From contig DIDT01000066.1 in assembly GCA_002418285.1 (NCBI GenBank), positions 158,215-222,214 of the forward strand: DNA of 64,000 nucleotides. Direction: 5' to 3'. Positions 44,922-54,361 of the stretch are shown here, piece by piece (within the stretch, counting starts at the first letter, position 1; the number at the start of each line of letters is the position of its first letter). The DNA comes from Phycisphaerales bacterium UBA5793. Lineage in GTDB: Bacteria > Planctomycetota > Phycisphaerae > Phycisphaerales > UBA5793. The position numbers and the translations under genes were made by a program. A model generated the notes under the pieces. The model worked only from the letters and a program-made list of their open reading frames with translations, was not told the DNA's origin and did not search any database.

Positions 44922-45980
44922 ATGCCAAAGAAAGCGATGCCCGATCCCGAGCGACAAATCGATCTCGATCTTGTCCGAGCCACTGAGAATGCGGCTCTGG
45001 CGGCGTGGAAGTGGTTCGGCAAGGGCGACAAGAACATCGCAGACGGCGCCGCCTCCGACGCCATGCGGGGAATGTTCCAACTCATCCACTGCAAAGCCCT
45101 CGTGCGCATCGGCGAGGGTCGCAAGGATGACGCGCCGGGCATTTTCACCGATGAGAAACTCGGAACCTGGCAGGAGGACAGCATCCCACTCGCCGTGGCG
45201 GTCGATCCGATCGATGGCACGACGCTTACAGCCAAGGGGCTGCCCGGCGCCGTTTCCGTCCTCGCCGTCGCAGCTTGCGAGAATCCCAACGACGATCCCG
45301 CTGAACTCTTCCCGGTGATCCCCTCCTACTACATGGAGAAGATCGCCTATGGCCCCAAGGTCGCCGACGGTCCGGGCAAGATCCGCATGGACGCTCCAAT
45401 CGATGAGAACCTCGACATCATCGCCTTCAAGCTCAAGAAACGCGTCAGAGATCTCGTGGCGGTGCTGCTCGACCGTCCTCGACATCAGCACATGATCGAT
45501 GCCATCCGCAAAGCAGGCTGCGGCATTCGACTCATCTCTGATGGCGATGTGGCGGCGGCCATCGCACCGAGCCTGCCCAACTCGGGCGTCGACCTCTACG
45601 TCGGGATCGGCGGCAGTCCGGAGGCCGTCATCGCCTCGGCGGCCATCAAGTGCCTCGGCGGTGAACATCTCTCGCGCATGTGGCCGCGCGATGATGCCGA
45701 ACGCGAATCCCTCGTCAAGGAACACGGCTGCACAGAGGCCGACTTTGCCAAGATCTGGACCGTCGATGAAATGGCCAGGGGCGACCACATCATCTTCGTC
45801 GCCACGGGAATCAGTGATTCGCCGATGTTGCGCGGCATTCGATACGACCAGCAGCACTGCATTACGGAATCAGTGCTGATGCGGGCGCGATTCCGCACCG
45901 TTCGGCGGATCGAGGCGTTCCACAACATCGACAGCAAGACGATCCGCCTCGCTTCCACCGGCGAAGAAATGCGACTCTGA
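44922..45980 (+). CDS. glpX: Fructose-1,6-bisphosphatase class II
   Basis: 352-aa cytoplasmic enzyme for fructose-1,6-bisphosphate hydrolysis in gluconeogenesis or the Calvin/pentose route. Family features: LDLVRATENAALAAWKW at the N-terminus, GEGRKDDAP, the metal site DPIDGTT (95-101), RPRHQHMIDAIRKAGCGIRLISDGDVAAAI, GIGGSPEAVIASAAIKCLGG, and GVTDSP-like ATGISDSPMLRG. Length fits the family (about 330-340). tpiA is 5 kb downstream in another unit. It converges with the minus-strand gene after 8 bp. Confidence 0.95.
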   Translation: MPKKAMPDPERQIDLDLVRATENAALAAWKWFGKGDKNIADGAASDAMRGMFQLIHCKALVRIGEGRKDDAPGIFTDEKLGTWQEDSIPLAVAVDPIDGTTLTAKGLPGAVSVLAVAACENPNDDPAELFPVIPSYYMEKIAYGPKVADGPGKIRMDAPIDENLDIIAFKLKKRVRDLVAVLLDRPRHQHMIDAIRKAGCGIRLISDGDVAAAIAPSLPNSGVDLYVGIGGSPEAVIASAAIKCLGGEHLSRMWPRDDAERESLVKEHGCTEADFAKIWTVDEMARGDHIIFVATGISDSPMLRGIRYDQQHCITESVLMRARFRTVRRIEAFHNIDSKTIRLASTGEEMRL

Positions 45981-45988
45981 GCAGAGCC

Positions 45989-46771
45989 TCAACCCCCGTC
46001 GCCGCCCCCATCGCCGGTGTCGGGTTCAGTCTGCGGCTCCTCGCCACCACTCTGAGGCGGGCTTTCGGGCACCGGCACAGCCGGGGTGTTTTCATCCAGC
46101 GTGAGATCCCCGAGATCGGAATCGTGAATCACGATCTTCGCAAGACCCGACTGGTCGATCTGGCCGGAAGTCCCGATCAGAACCTTCACCGCGACGGTGA
46201 CACTCACGGTCTTCTTGCTGAAAACAAGTTGGCTGGTGACGTCAAAGGTTTGCTCACCCGCGGATGATCCCCCCGGCGGAGGCGATGAAGACGACTGGAG
46301 CCATTGCTGAACACTGCCGTAGCGGTCCGCAACCTCGTCGGCGAAGTACTTCAATTGCCCATCAGTGATCTGCGCTTCAAACGGTGGGTACAGGTGCGAA
46401 CGCGCCGATGCATAGTCGCCGATTTCAAGGTCAGAGATCAGTGGTTGCGGACCCACGGTCATCAGCATCATCACCCGCCAGTATTCGCGGGCATACGGCA
46501 TCATCCGCTGCACAACGACCGCCTGTCCCACCAACGAAAGCAGTGAGATTACCACCGCCGCCGCCGCCAGGCCGGTCCCCTTGCGGCGCCCATTCGACGC
46601 CGATACCGACACCAGGCCGCCAACGCCCAGAAGCAATCCGATCAGGGACGTCAGCGGGCAGCAGAAAATCACGCTTGAAACAAAACCCGAGACCGCCAGC
46701 AGGCTCGTCCGAGGCGGCTCCGCGAGCTGTTCCTGGTAGGGGTTGAATCCGCCGGCGTCATATTGGCTCAT
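45989..46771 (-). CDS. Hypothetical membrane protein, DUF4190-like N-terminus
   Basis: 260-aa protein. The N-terminus (Tyr/Pro/Gln-rich, then two helices at about 25-55 and 65-88, with CCPLTSLIGLLLGVGGLVSV) resembles DUF4190 proteins. A soluble part of about 120 residues follows, and the tail is a Pro/Glu/Gly/Asp-rich low-complexity end. The soluble domain contains DYASARSHLYPPFEAQITDGQLKYF, reminiscent of SnoaL/DUF4878-like folds, but this is uncertain. Last gene of a five-gene minus-strand run. Confidence 0.65.
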   Translation of the reverse strand: MSQYDAGGFNPYQEQLAEPPRTSLLAVSGFVSSVIFCCPLTSLIGLLLGVGGLVSVSASNGRRKGTGLAAAAVVISLLSLVGQAVVVQRMMPYAREYWRVMMLMTVGPQPLISDLEIGDYASARSHLYPPFEAQITDGQLKYFADEVADRYGSVQQWLQSSSSPPPGGSSAGEQTFDVTSQLVFSKKTVSVTVAVKVLIGTSGQIDQSGLAKIVIHDSDLGDLTLDENTPAVPVPESPPQSGGEEPQTEPDTGDGGGDGG

Positions 46772-46840
46772 GGTCGCTTTCCTTCAATCGCGTCTGACTC
46801 TCAGTTCCTTCTTGGGAATCCCTGACCCACCATAAGGGTC

Positions 46841-47272
46841 TCAGGGAGTTTCATCCAGCACATCGTGTACTCGAATCCACTCCCAGCGCGGCTTCCATTT
46901 CTCGACCAGAGCGATGTGATTCGGGTGATTCACGTAACCGCGATAGTCATCCTCATTCGCAAAACCAACGTAGAAACCGACGTCGTAATCACCATCCACG
47001 TTGCTCCGACCGGCGTCCAGATGCGTCCCGCAGTAATAGGACACGACTCCCGGAATGATCGACAGCCGTTCATCACAATCCGCGATGAGTTCGCCCGTAT
47101 CACCCGAATCCTTCAGTTTGAAGAAGACGATGTGATTGATGCGCGCCGGCCGTGACGGGGCGGCGGCAATCCCACAGCATCTCGTGCCGCAACACCCGCT
47201 CGCACCCAGAGCAATCAAACACAGCAAGGCGACAAGCCAGATAGCTCCCGAGAATGATCGCCGGTCGAACAT
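46841..47272 (-). CDS. Dabb-domain lipoprotein
   Basis: 143-aa predicted lipoprotein: signal peptide with lipobox LGASGC (Cys about 27), then a Cys-rich linker CCGTRCCG and a stress-responsive A/B barrel (Dabb) domain: INHIVFFKLKD...IPGVVSYYCG...YDVGFYVGFANEDDYRGYVNHPNHIALVEKWKP. Dabb proteins are small dimers of mostly unknown role. GGGAG precedes the ATG, and the gene starts 9 bp after the DUF1015 gene, so they are probably cotranscribed. Confidence 0.8.
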   Translation of the reverse strand: MFDRRSFSGAIWLVALLCLIALGASGCCGTRCCGIAAAPSRPARINHIVFFKLKDSGDTGELIADCDERLSIIPGVVSYYCGTHLDAGRSNVDGDYDVGFYVGFANEDDYRGYVNHPNHIALVEKWKPRWEWIRVHDVLDETP

Positions 47273-47281
47273 GTGAACTCC

Positions 47282-48595
47282 CTATTCGAGTGACTTAAAG
47301 AGCAGCCCGGTGGGCATCTTGGGCCAAAAGAAAGTTGAATCGGATGGCAGCAGGTAGCCGCTGGATGCAATCACGAGGACATCCGCGAGCCGAACCGGAA
47401 GCAAGACCAGGCCCAGCTGTGCCCCGTCAGGCAGCGCGCCAGAATCGGCCATCTCGGCAAGATCAAACACCGCCCGACGGGCCGGCTCGCACCCCCCGTT
47501 ACATCGATCTCGCAAACAACGATCAACGATGAACCGCTGGCACACGACTGGAGCAGCCCGGCGCCACGCTTCCGGCGCCTCGGGCGCCGTCGCCGCAAGA
47601 GGATCCACCGCGATCGCGCTCATCACGAAACTGCGCTGCTGGACAAAATCGAACAGTCCCACGGGAATCGACCGTTCAAACCACGCGCGAGCCACGTGTT
47701 CTTCGAGTTCTGCCGCCCCGCCGGAAACTTCTTCAAAGCGGAATAATTCACCCAGCTCATCCTGGATCGCCTCAATCGAGTACGCCTCCATGCCGCCAAA
47801 GACGTGGTGAACGGCGCGAATCGCCATCCCCGCGTCCTCCTGAGCCACCAGCGCCATCATGCAAGATCGGGCCGCAGCAGGGGCGTGCGTACCGAGCGAT
47901 TGAAGGTAGGCGAATTGCGATGCGTATCGATGGTGTCCGTCGGCGATGATCACATCACGACTGCCAAACGCGCTGATCAAGCGGTTGATCCACTCCTGGT
48001 CCTCGATCAGCCAGAGCTCGGAGAGCGTGCCATCCGGCGAAACGCCGACCAGACGTGGCTCCGAATGAATGAGGCGCGTGCGAATAACCTCCTCGACCGC
48101 CCCTTCATCGTCGCGATAGATCCCAAAAACAGGTGACGTTTGCACCCGCAATGACGCAAGCAGTGCGAGCCGATCACCTCGCGGTCCGGAATCAGTTTGT
48201 TCATGCCCATACAGCCCATCACCACGACCCAGCGCCACCAATGGCAGGTCGGCCATGATCGCGTGACGCCGCACGACGTATCCCCTATCTTTGAATGTCT
48301 GTCGCATCAGCCCGAATACGGGATGATCGAGTTGTCGAATCACCCGTTTCTGCATCCACGAATCAAAGGTCTGGCGAGCCCGCACGTAGGCCGAATCATG
48401 ACCGGCGTGGTCGATGGGCAGTCGCGGCACGTCGATGGCGGCGCTGTTGGTCGGATCCGCCCCAAGAAGCCGATCTCGCAGTTCCCGGGATACGACGTCG
48501 TATGGTGGGACCAGCCGACTGGACACGTCTTCGCAGGGCGCAGCGACAACGCCATCGTACATCACTGCATTATGAATCGGCGCGATGCCCGGCAT
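47282..48595 (-). CDS. DUF1015 family protein
   Basis: 437-aa protein. The family hallmark IADGHHRYASQFAYL is present, together with VVAAPCEDVSSRLVPPYDVVS (usual start AxPxDV), FGIYRDDEG in the middle, and SGYLLPSDSTFFWPKMPTGLLFKSL at the end (usual QPxKSTFFxPKxxTGL). DUF1015 proteins (related to YdhF/SerC-associated proteins) are widespread with no settled function; they may be related to a kinase-like fold. AGGGGACGCC precedes the ATG. Confidence 0.88.
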   Translation of the reverse strand: MPGIAPIHNAVMYDGVVAAPCEDVSSRLVPPYDVVSRELRDRLLGADPTNSAAIDVPRLPIDHAGHDSAYVRARQTFDSWMQKRVIRQLDHPVFGLMRQTFKDRGYVVRRHAIMADLPLVALGRGDGLYGHEQTDSGPRGDRLALLASLRVQTSPVFGIYRDDEGAVEEVIRTRLIHSEPRLVGVSPDGTLSELWLIEDQEWINRLISAFGSRDVIIADGHHRYASQFAYLQSLGTHAPAAARSCMMALVAQEDAGMAIRAVHHVFGGMEAYSIEAIQDELGELFRFEEVSGGAAELEEHVARAWFERSIPVGLFDFVQQRSFVMSAIAVDPLAATAPEAPEAWRRAAPVVCQRFIVDRCLRDRCNGGCEPARRAVFDLAEMADSGALPDGAQLGLVLLPVRLADVLVIASSGYLLPSDSTFFWPKMPTGLLFKSLE

Positions 48596-48675
48596 GGCGT
48601 CCCCTGATCGACTGCTACAGACTAGGAATCGGTGCGAGAACGAACAAGCCGCACGACGGCGAACGGAGCTCTCGC

Positions 48676-49644
48676 CTAACGACGCCGACGGCCGGAAACA
48701 ACCGCTTCCGCCAGTCGCAGCCGAGCATTGAGCCTCGCGAATTCGTTGATCAGCGGGAGGTACTCCGCCTCAAGCTCGCGGCGCCGCTCAGGACTGTCGG
48801 CATTGGAGCTGCGCTCCATCACGCGCGCGATGCTCTGCGATACTTCCACCCGCCGACGACTCAGGGCGTCGATCAACTTGCCACTCTCAGCCATTCCGAC
48901 AGTCACAGGCGGAGTCTCCGGCGTGGTTTTCAGTTCCGGCAGGTCCATGTCGATCATGATGCGCGGAGCCGGTGGAAAGCGCTGCTCACACATGGCGTCC
49001 CACTGCTGCGCCATCTCGCGCTGCATCTGCACGATGAAGTCTTCAAACCGTGGCAGGGTCTTCGGGTCGGCCAGGGCGAATTCCACGTCGAGTTCTTCGG
49101 AGCCCCGTCGGATGCGCGCTTTGACCAAGTCGCCCGCCTTGTACTCGGCCATGCGCTTGAGCAACTCGGGTTGCTGCTGGATCCGCGAATCCGGGAGGGG
49201 CTCCCCGTTAAGAGTCAGAAACTGGTCGCCTCGCTGGAGCACTCTCGACGCCGGCGTACCGTCGATCACCGTCTGTATGATGGCGATTGGCGAGTCCCCG
49301 AACTGGATCCCGATCGCACCAGGGTCGGCGATGAAGCGCTGCCGCGACGCGATCAGGAATCGTTCGATCGCCTCAGCAGGGAGCGACTGCCATTGGGAAT
49401 CCACATAGGTCACGATGTCTTCGGTTTCGATCCGCTCATCGCGCACGAGACGGTCGGTTGCCGCCTCGCGAACCGTAAGATTCGCATCATTGAGTTCGCG
49501 TGCATATTCCTCCAGAGACGCCTGCGTGTCGTCCGCAGACGCGAGGCGCTCGAATTGCCACGCCTGAGGAAACGCCAAGAGGTTCGCCGACGCCGGGGCG
49601 CCGAGCAACATTGCGATCATCCATGTTTGCCACACCTTTGCCAC
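48676..49644 (-). CDS. PDZ-domain secreted protein
   Basis: 322-aa protein with an N-terminal signal peptide (VAKVWQTWMIAMLLGAPASA), a helical part, a PDZ-like domain (about 110-210: IGIQFGDSPIAIIQTVIDGTPASRVL, then GDQFLTLNGEPLPD) and a helical end. No protease motif is visible, so it may be an adaptor or scaffold in the cell envelope. GTG 49644 was chosen because AGGAGAGGGC precedes it and it begins a signal peptide; the frame is open further upstream but shows no coding character. Confidence 0.7.
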   Translation of the reverse strand: MAKVWQTWMIAMLLGAPASANLLAFPQAWQFERLASADDTQASLEEYARELNDANLTVREAATDRLVRDERIETEDIVTYVDSQWQSLPAEAIERFLIASRQRFIADPGAIGIQFGDSPIAIIQTVIDGTPASRVLQRGDQFLTLNGEPLPDSRIQQQPELLKRMAEYKAGDLVKARIRRGSEELDVEFALADPKTLPRFEDFIVQMQREMAQQWDAMCEQRFPPAPRIMIDMDLPELKTTPETPPVTVGMAESGKLIDALSRRRVEVSQSIARVMERSSNADSPERRRELEAEYLPLINEFARLNARLRLAEAVVSGRRRR

Positions 49645-49756
49645 GCCCTCTCCTGCCTGACGCGAGCAAGGTGGAGAATCGCCGCGTCCTGAACATTGTA
49701 CGTGCCGGCAAGGGGCAGGTGCCAAGGACACCGAAACGGGAGTGCGGCAGAGGCGA

Positions 49757-50563
49757 TCAATCGCGGGCGGCGGCTGGCTCGGCAGGGTCAAGCAGGCACG
49801 CATGATGGCGGGCAATCAACGGGCGAAGGTCCCCAACAGCGGGATTGCCGGACGGGAAAGGACTCGGGGCGGAATCGGAAAACGGGTTCGCCGAGGTCTC
49901 CGCTGAGGACGGCCCAGTCGGGAGAAGCACGACTTCCACCCGGGCTTGCGCCGCCGCCAGTTCGGCGGTTGCCGCGGCGTCCCGCAGACGCTCGAGGTCT
50001 GCTTCAGCGGCTTGCCGCATGTGGTCGAGTGCCGTGAGGTCGTCTTCCAACCGAGCTTTGGCGCGATCAAGTGTCCGCGCCGCCAGATGTTCGGAACTGA
50101 TCCAGTCGTACGGGCTTCCCTGGGATTCGATCTGAACCGCCTTTTCGCGGGCCTGCTCCGCCTGCTCCAGCGCACGATTGTGGATCTGCGTGCGAAGTAG
50201 AGCTAATCTCGACTCAGCCGCCTGCACCTCGGCCCGCGCCAGCATCGCCGCCCGATCCAGCGACTGAAGTCGAACCGCATCCGCATAGGGCAGCGTCAGC
50301 TTCTCGTTCGCCGGACCCGGCTGAATCAAGAACGTCTCGTCGCGCGGTGGCTCGTCAGCCAGACCGGATCGCGGCCCGGAGAGCGAGCCCACGCTCCCGA
50401 TGGCCAGCACGACGAACATGACGCTGAAGCAACTTCCCAGCGCCGCGCCGACCCCCGCGAGCCGCTGCGGCTGCGGTGCGGGATCCTCGGGCAGCTCATC
50501 GAGCAGATCAATCTCCACCGCGCTGCGTGCTGGCTCGAGCTGTTCGACTTCGTCCAATCGCAC
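49757..50563 (-). CDS. Membrane protein with coiled coil, hypothetical
   Basis: 268-aa protein with an acidic N-terminus, one membrane helix (about 36-60), then a long Ala/Glu/Arg-rich coiled coil (about 90-205) resembling the hairpin of membrane-fusion proteins but without their lipoyl/beta-barrel parts. The tail is Ser/Pro-rich. GTG 50563 has AAGGAG 9 bp upstream, a strong reason for this start. It is the first gene of the five-gene minus-strand run and is divergent from tpiA across 261 bp. No known family recognised. Confidence 0.6.
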   Translation of the reverse strand: MRLDEVEQLEPARSAVEIDLLDELPEDPAPQPQRLAGVGAALGSCFSVMFVVLAIGSVGSLSGPRSGLADEPPRDETFLIQPGPANEKLTLPYADAVRLQSLDRAAMLARAEVQAAESRLALLRTQIHNRALEQAEQAREKAVQIESQGSPYDWISSEHLAARTLDRAKARLEDDLTALDHMRQAAEADLERLRDAAATAELAAAQARVEVVLLPTGPSSAETSANPFSDSAPSPFPSGNPAVGDLRPLIARHHACLLDPAEPAAARD

Positions 50564-50824
50564 GCGGTCAAGCTCCTTCAGTCCTTGGGTCCGAGAACCA
50601 GCCTGCTGCACATGGCAGACGGCGCATCGACACCGAGGAATCGGCCGGGTTTTGACTACGATTGAGCACGGCGTGGGCGGATTCCCAATGACCTGGCAAC
50701 AACGCCCTCCAAGCGGCTGAAGCAGCCTGTCTTGACGGCTAGAATCGACGTTCAGGCTCAGCAGCACTGGCAACCCATCGCGGCGCGGTGTCGGCGCGAT
50801 CTTGACCGCTCGAGGAGGCCATCC

Positions 50825-51592
50825 GTGAATCGACGCATCCCCATCGTCGGCGGAAACTGGAAGATGAACACGAATCGCTCCACTGCCAGGACCTTGGCTG
50901 CGGCCGTGTCGGCGTCCCATCGCAAAGCTGTTGGCGTGGAGGTCGTTATCTGTCCACCCTTCCCGTACCTGCTGGAGGTCGGCCAGGCCATCCACGGCTC
51001 AGCGGTAGTGCTGGGTGCCCAAGACCTTTACCACGAGCCGGATGGAGCCTTCACCGGCGAGGTGAGTGCGGCCATGTTGCGCGACTGCGGCTGCTCATGG
51101 GTCCTCACCGGCCACAGCGAGCGGCGTCATGTCATCGGTGAGAGAGATGAGCTGGTCAACCGCAAAACTCTGACGGCGCTGACAGCCGGGCTGAAGGTCA
51201 TTCTCTGCATCGGTGAAACCCGACAGCAGCGCGAGGCGGGCCAGACCGACGAAGTCAATACCCGCCAGCTGAGGGCCGGGCTTGCAGGTGTCTCAGCCGC
51301 TCAGATGAGCGATCTCGTCATCGCCTACGAGCCGGTCTGGGCCATTGGGACCGGCCTGACCGCCACGCCCGAGGATGCGCAGGCCGCGCATGCGGCTATC
51401 CGCGGCGCCCTCGCCGAGATTTTCGACGCAACCACCGCCCAAGCCACGCGCATTCAGTATGGCGGCTCAATGAAACCCGGCAATGCGGCCGGTTTGATGA
51501 AAATGTCAGACATCGATGGCGGATTAATCGGCGGGGCTTCGCTCAACGCCGACGATTTCGGCGCTATTGTTCAGGCTGCCGTTGCCCCCTGA
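50825..51592 (+). CDS. tpiA: Triose-phosphate isomerase
   Basis: 255-aa TIM barrel interconverting DHAP and glyceraldehyde-3-phosphate. Catalytic residues: K13 (GGNWKMN), H97 (LTGHSERR) and E169 (AYEPVWAIGTG), with phosphate loops QYGGSMKPGN and GGLIGGASL. GTG 50825 is preceded by GAGGAGG and gives the family N-terminus. CTGAAG-N17-TAGAAT (50717-50745) is a weak promoter candidate. The secG-fnIII gene follows after 64 bp, the common tpiA-secG order in bacteria. Confidence 0.96.
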   Translation: MNRRIPIVGGNWKMNTNRSTARTLAAAVSASHRKAVGVEVVICPPFPYLLEVGQAIHGSAVVLGAQDLYHEPDGAFTGEVSAAMLRDCGCSWVLTGHSERRHVIGERDELVNRKTLTALTAGLKVILCIGETRQQREAGQTDEVNTRQLRAGLAGVSAAQMSDLVIAYEPVWAIGTGLTATPEDAQAAHAAIRGALAEIFDATTAQATRIQYGGSMKPGNAAGLMKMSDIDGGLIGGASLNADDFGAIVQAAVAP

Positions 51593-51656
51593 GCGGCGAC
51601 CAAAGAAGGGCTGAACCCCCGTTCGGGGCGGCCAGCACATAGAGGTAGTTTCGATC

Positions 51657-52316
51657 ATGGCTGTTCTTTCCGTTGTTCTTTCGCTCCTATTCATCATCGT
51701 CGCCGTGGCGCTGATCCTCGTGATCCTCGTCCAGCGTCCCCAGGGTGGTGGCCTCGCCGGTGCCTTTGGCGGCTCGGGCGGCGCCAGCAGCCAGTCCGCG
51801 TTCGGCGCCAAGACCGGCGACATGCTCACCTTCGCGACCGTTGCAATGTTCGTGCTCTTTCTGCTCACCTCCATGGGCATGGTCTGGATGAATCAGGCCC
51901 AATTCACCGGCGGTGCGCCTACCGCGCCTGAGCCGCCGACCAACCTCGCCATTACCATTCTGTCCCCCACCGAGGCACGCCTCACCTGGAAGGACAACTC
52001 CAAGAACGAGACCGGCTTCTTCGTTGAGCGATCAGCCGATGGCCTGACCGGATGGACCGAAGTCGGCAGCGTCGACGAAGACGTCAACTCCTTCACCGAT
52101 CAGAATCTCACTCCCAAGGCGACCTACTTCTACCGCGTTTCAGCGCGCAACACCATCGGGCCTTCGACTGCCACCGAGGCGATCAACATCACCTTGCCCG
52201 AAGAGAAGGCCGAACCCGCGGAAGGTGGCGCCGATGACGGAACTCAACCCGCCGGAGCTGGTGATTCAGGCGGCGCGACGCCACCCGACCAGCCAACCGG
52301 CGAAGGCGGCAACTGA
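51657..52316 (+). CDS. secG: SecG translocase subunit fused to a fibronectin type III domain
   Basis: 219-aa protein. Residues 1-78 are SecG: helix 1 (about 5-25) ending LVQRPQGGGLAGAFGG, then SAFGAKTGDMLTFATVAMFVLFLLT. Residues about 91-181 form a fibronectin type III domain (PPTNLAITILSPTEARLTWKD, FFVERSADG, YFYRVSARNTIG), followed by a Gly/Asp/Pro-rich tail. In E. coli SecG both ends face the periplasm, so the FnIII domain would be extracytoplasmic, at the translocon exit. Ordinary SecG is 75-110 residues. Its position after tpiA supports secG identity. Confidence 0.9.
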   Translation: MAVLSVVLSLLFIIVAVALILVILVQRPQGGGLAGAFGGSGGASSQSAFGAKTGDMLTFATVAMFVLFLLTSMGMVWMNQAQFTGGAPTAPEPPTNLAITILSPTEARLTWKDNSKNETGFFVERSADGLTGWTEVGSVDEDVNSFTDQNLTPKATYFYRVSARNTIGPSTATEAINITLPEEKAEPAEGGADDGTQPAGAGDSGGATPPDQPTGEGGN

Positions 52317-52337
52317 ACCAGCGAGGAATTCCGCCAC

Positions 52338-53228
52338 GTGATTCGTTCGATGACCGGTTTCGGCGATGCGACGACGGAGGTCCAGTCCGTCCACTACGCG
52401 GTCGAATTGCGCTCGATCAACAACAAGTTTTACAAGGCCGCCATTCGCCTGCCGGAAGAACTCGAAGGCATGGAGGCGGAAATTGACTCGCGCCTGCGAC
52501 GACGCCTCGTGCGCGGCTCGATCACGCTCAAAGTGCGACTTTCCGACCCAACCGCCCGGGCAGCCTACCGCATCAACACCGAGGCGCTCCAGTCCTACAT
52601 CGAGTACCTCGCCAAACTGCCGCATGAAGTCGGCCACCCGGTCGAGATCGACGTGGCAGCGCTGATCCACCTCCCCGGTGTGCTCCAGCCTCCTTCGGAC
52701 TTCGAGTCCCGCCTCGACACCGCCAAGCCCATTGTGCACCAACTCATCGACGAGGCCTGCGACCGCCTCATCGAGATGCGCGAGCGCGAAGGCGCCATGC
52801 TCCACGAAGACCTGCACCGGCACTACGCCGCGATCGGTCAGCGGCTCGAGGACATCGCCAAACGCACCCCCTTGGTTGTCGAAGAATACCACCAGCGTCT
52901 CCGCCAACGCATCGAGTCGATGCTCAAGGAAGCGCCCGTCCACGTGAATGAAACCGACCTCGTCCGCGAGGTCGCGATCTACGCCGAGCGCAGCGACATT
53001 GCCGAAGAGATCACCCGGCTCAACGCACACTTGAGCCAGTTCCGCGATCTCATCGACTCAGACGACCGCGATCCGGTCGGCCGGACCTTGGATTTCCTCG
53101 CACAGGAACTGCTCCGAGAGGCGAACACGATTGCCAGCAAGTCCAACGATTCGCAGATCAGTCGCGACATTGTTGAGGTAAAAGGAGCAATCGACCGCAT
53201 CAAGGAACAGGTGCAGAACGTAGAGTAG
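52338..53228 (+). CDS. YicC family protein (putative endoribonuclease)
   Basis: 296-aa protein of the YicC/YloC family, members of which have been reported as endoribonucleases. N-terminal IRSMTGFGDAT and VELRSINNKF, and the C-terminal HVNETDLVREVAIYAERSDIAEEITRLNAHLSQF and GRTLDFLAQELLREANTIASKSND are diagnostic. GTG start with GAGGAA 8-9 bp upstream. In many bacteria it precedes gmk and rpoZ; here a phosphotransferase follows instead. Confidence 0.93.
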   Translation: MIRSMTGFGDATTEVQSVHYAVELRSINNKFYKAAIRLPEELEGMEAEIDSRLRRRLVRGSITLKVRLSDPTARAAYRINTEALQSYIEYLAKLPHEVGHPVEIDVAALIHLPGVLQPPSDFESRLDTAKPIVHQLIDEACDRLIEMREREGAMLHEDLHRHYAAIGQRLEDIAKRTPLVVEEYHQRLRQRIESMLKEAPVHVNETDLVREVAIYAERSDIAEEITRLNAHLSQFRDLIDSDDRDPVGRTLDFLAQELLREANTIASKSNDSQISRDIVEVKGAIDRIKEQVQNVE

Positions 53229-53240
53229 ATCGAGTAGCAC

Positions 53241-54305
53241 ATGGCTGAAGGCACCACCCAGGACGTCCGCAACGACGCTGCGCTCGCGATCGCGTGCAGC
53301 CAGTACGATCTCGGCCCGATCCAGAACATCGTCGAGGCCGTGGTCGGTTCGCGACGAAGCCGCAAATGGGTCATCCGCGCCAAGCGCGGCGACTTCGTCC
53401 TCAAGGAACGATCCGAACAGCTCGCCACCGTCGAGCAGGTCGCCTTTGCCCACGAAGTGCAGCTCCGCCTCGAAGAATCCGGCTTCCCCGTCGCCGCCAT
53501 CATCGGCACCCGCGACAGCAACCGATCCCTTTACCAGGGCAACGAGCGCATCTACGAACTCACCCGGCTTGTGCGAGGCAGTTCCTTTGACCGCGGCGCC
53601 GAGCAGGCCCGCGAGGCCGGACGCACCCTCGCCTGGTTCCATTCCCTCCTCACGGGAATGGAAGTGCCGGCCCTGATGACCTCCACCTCGTTTCACCGGC
53701 GGACCGACCTGGCAACGATTGTCGATCACATCCCCCGCGCCATCCGCATTGTCACCAACGATGACAGTACCCGCAAGGCGGCGGGCGACCTCTCCCAGAC
53801 CCTCTTCACCGCCTATGAGCAACTCGTTCGCAAGACCGATGTCATGGGCTTTGCCCAATGGCCCAAGTTTGTCGTGCATGGCGATTGGCATCCCGGCAAC
53901 CTGCTCTTTGCCGAAGATGCGAACGTCGCAGGCGTCTTTGACTTCGACACCGTACGACTTGAGCCGCGCATCGCCGACGTCGCCAATGGCGCCCTGCAGT
54001 TTGCCATGAAGATCACTTCGGATGATCCTTTCAGCCACCCCGATGGCCTGAACGAATCGATCATGCTTGCCTTTCTCAGTGGGTACGACGCCTTCGACCC
54101 CGCGTTCATGCTCAGCATCGCGGAAATGCACGCCCTCTGCTCGCTCATGGCCGAAGCGCTCATTGCCGAGGCGTTTCCGGTCATCGCTCAGACCGGCCGG
54201 TTCGGCCGATGGGGCGGCCTCGAGTTCCTGCAGATCGTCGATCGAAAGGTGCTCTGGCTGACGACCTCGGCCGAAGAACTGCTCGCGCGACTCAACGAGG
54301 GATAG
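53241..54305 (+). CDS. APH-like phosphotransferase
   Basis: 354-aa kinase-like protein. The catalytic loop HGDWHPGN (213-220) and the metal-binding DFD (234-236) define the aminoglycoside phosphotransferase/CotS/homoserine-kinase fold; an N-terminal lobe has VIRAKRGDFVLKE with the ATP-binding Lys. It starts 12 bp after the YicC gene. The substrate cannot be told from sequence: sugar, amine or amino-acid kinases all share these motifs. It is not evidence of antibiotic resistance. Confidence 0.82.
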   Translation: MAEGTTQDVRNDAALAIACSQYDLGPIQNIVEAVVGSRRSRKWVIRAKRGDFVLKERSEQLATVEQVAFAHEVQLRLEESGFPVAAIIGTRDSNRSLYQGNERIYELTRLVRGSSFDRGAEQAREAGRTLAWFHSLLTGMEVPALMTSTSFHRRTDLATIVDHIPRAIRIVTNDDSTRKAAGDLSQTLFTAYEQLVRKTDVMGFAQWPKFVVHGDWHPGNLLFAEDANVAGVFDFDTVRLEPRIADVANGALQFAMKITSDDPFSHPDGLNESIMLAFLSGYDAFDPAFMLSIAEMHALCSLMAEALIAEAFPVIAQTGRFGRWGGLEFLQIVDRKVLWLTTSAEELLARLNEG

Positions 54306-54361
54306 CCGCTGACTCGGGCGGGTCAGTCGCAACACACCGGATCTATGGGGGTTTCGCTCAC

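Noticed and set aside
53241..54305. Reading the APH-like gene as an antibiotic-resistance gene
   Set aside because: The fold is shared by many metabolic kinases and the context (YicC, M48 protease) gives no sign of resistance or transfer.
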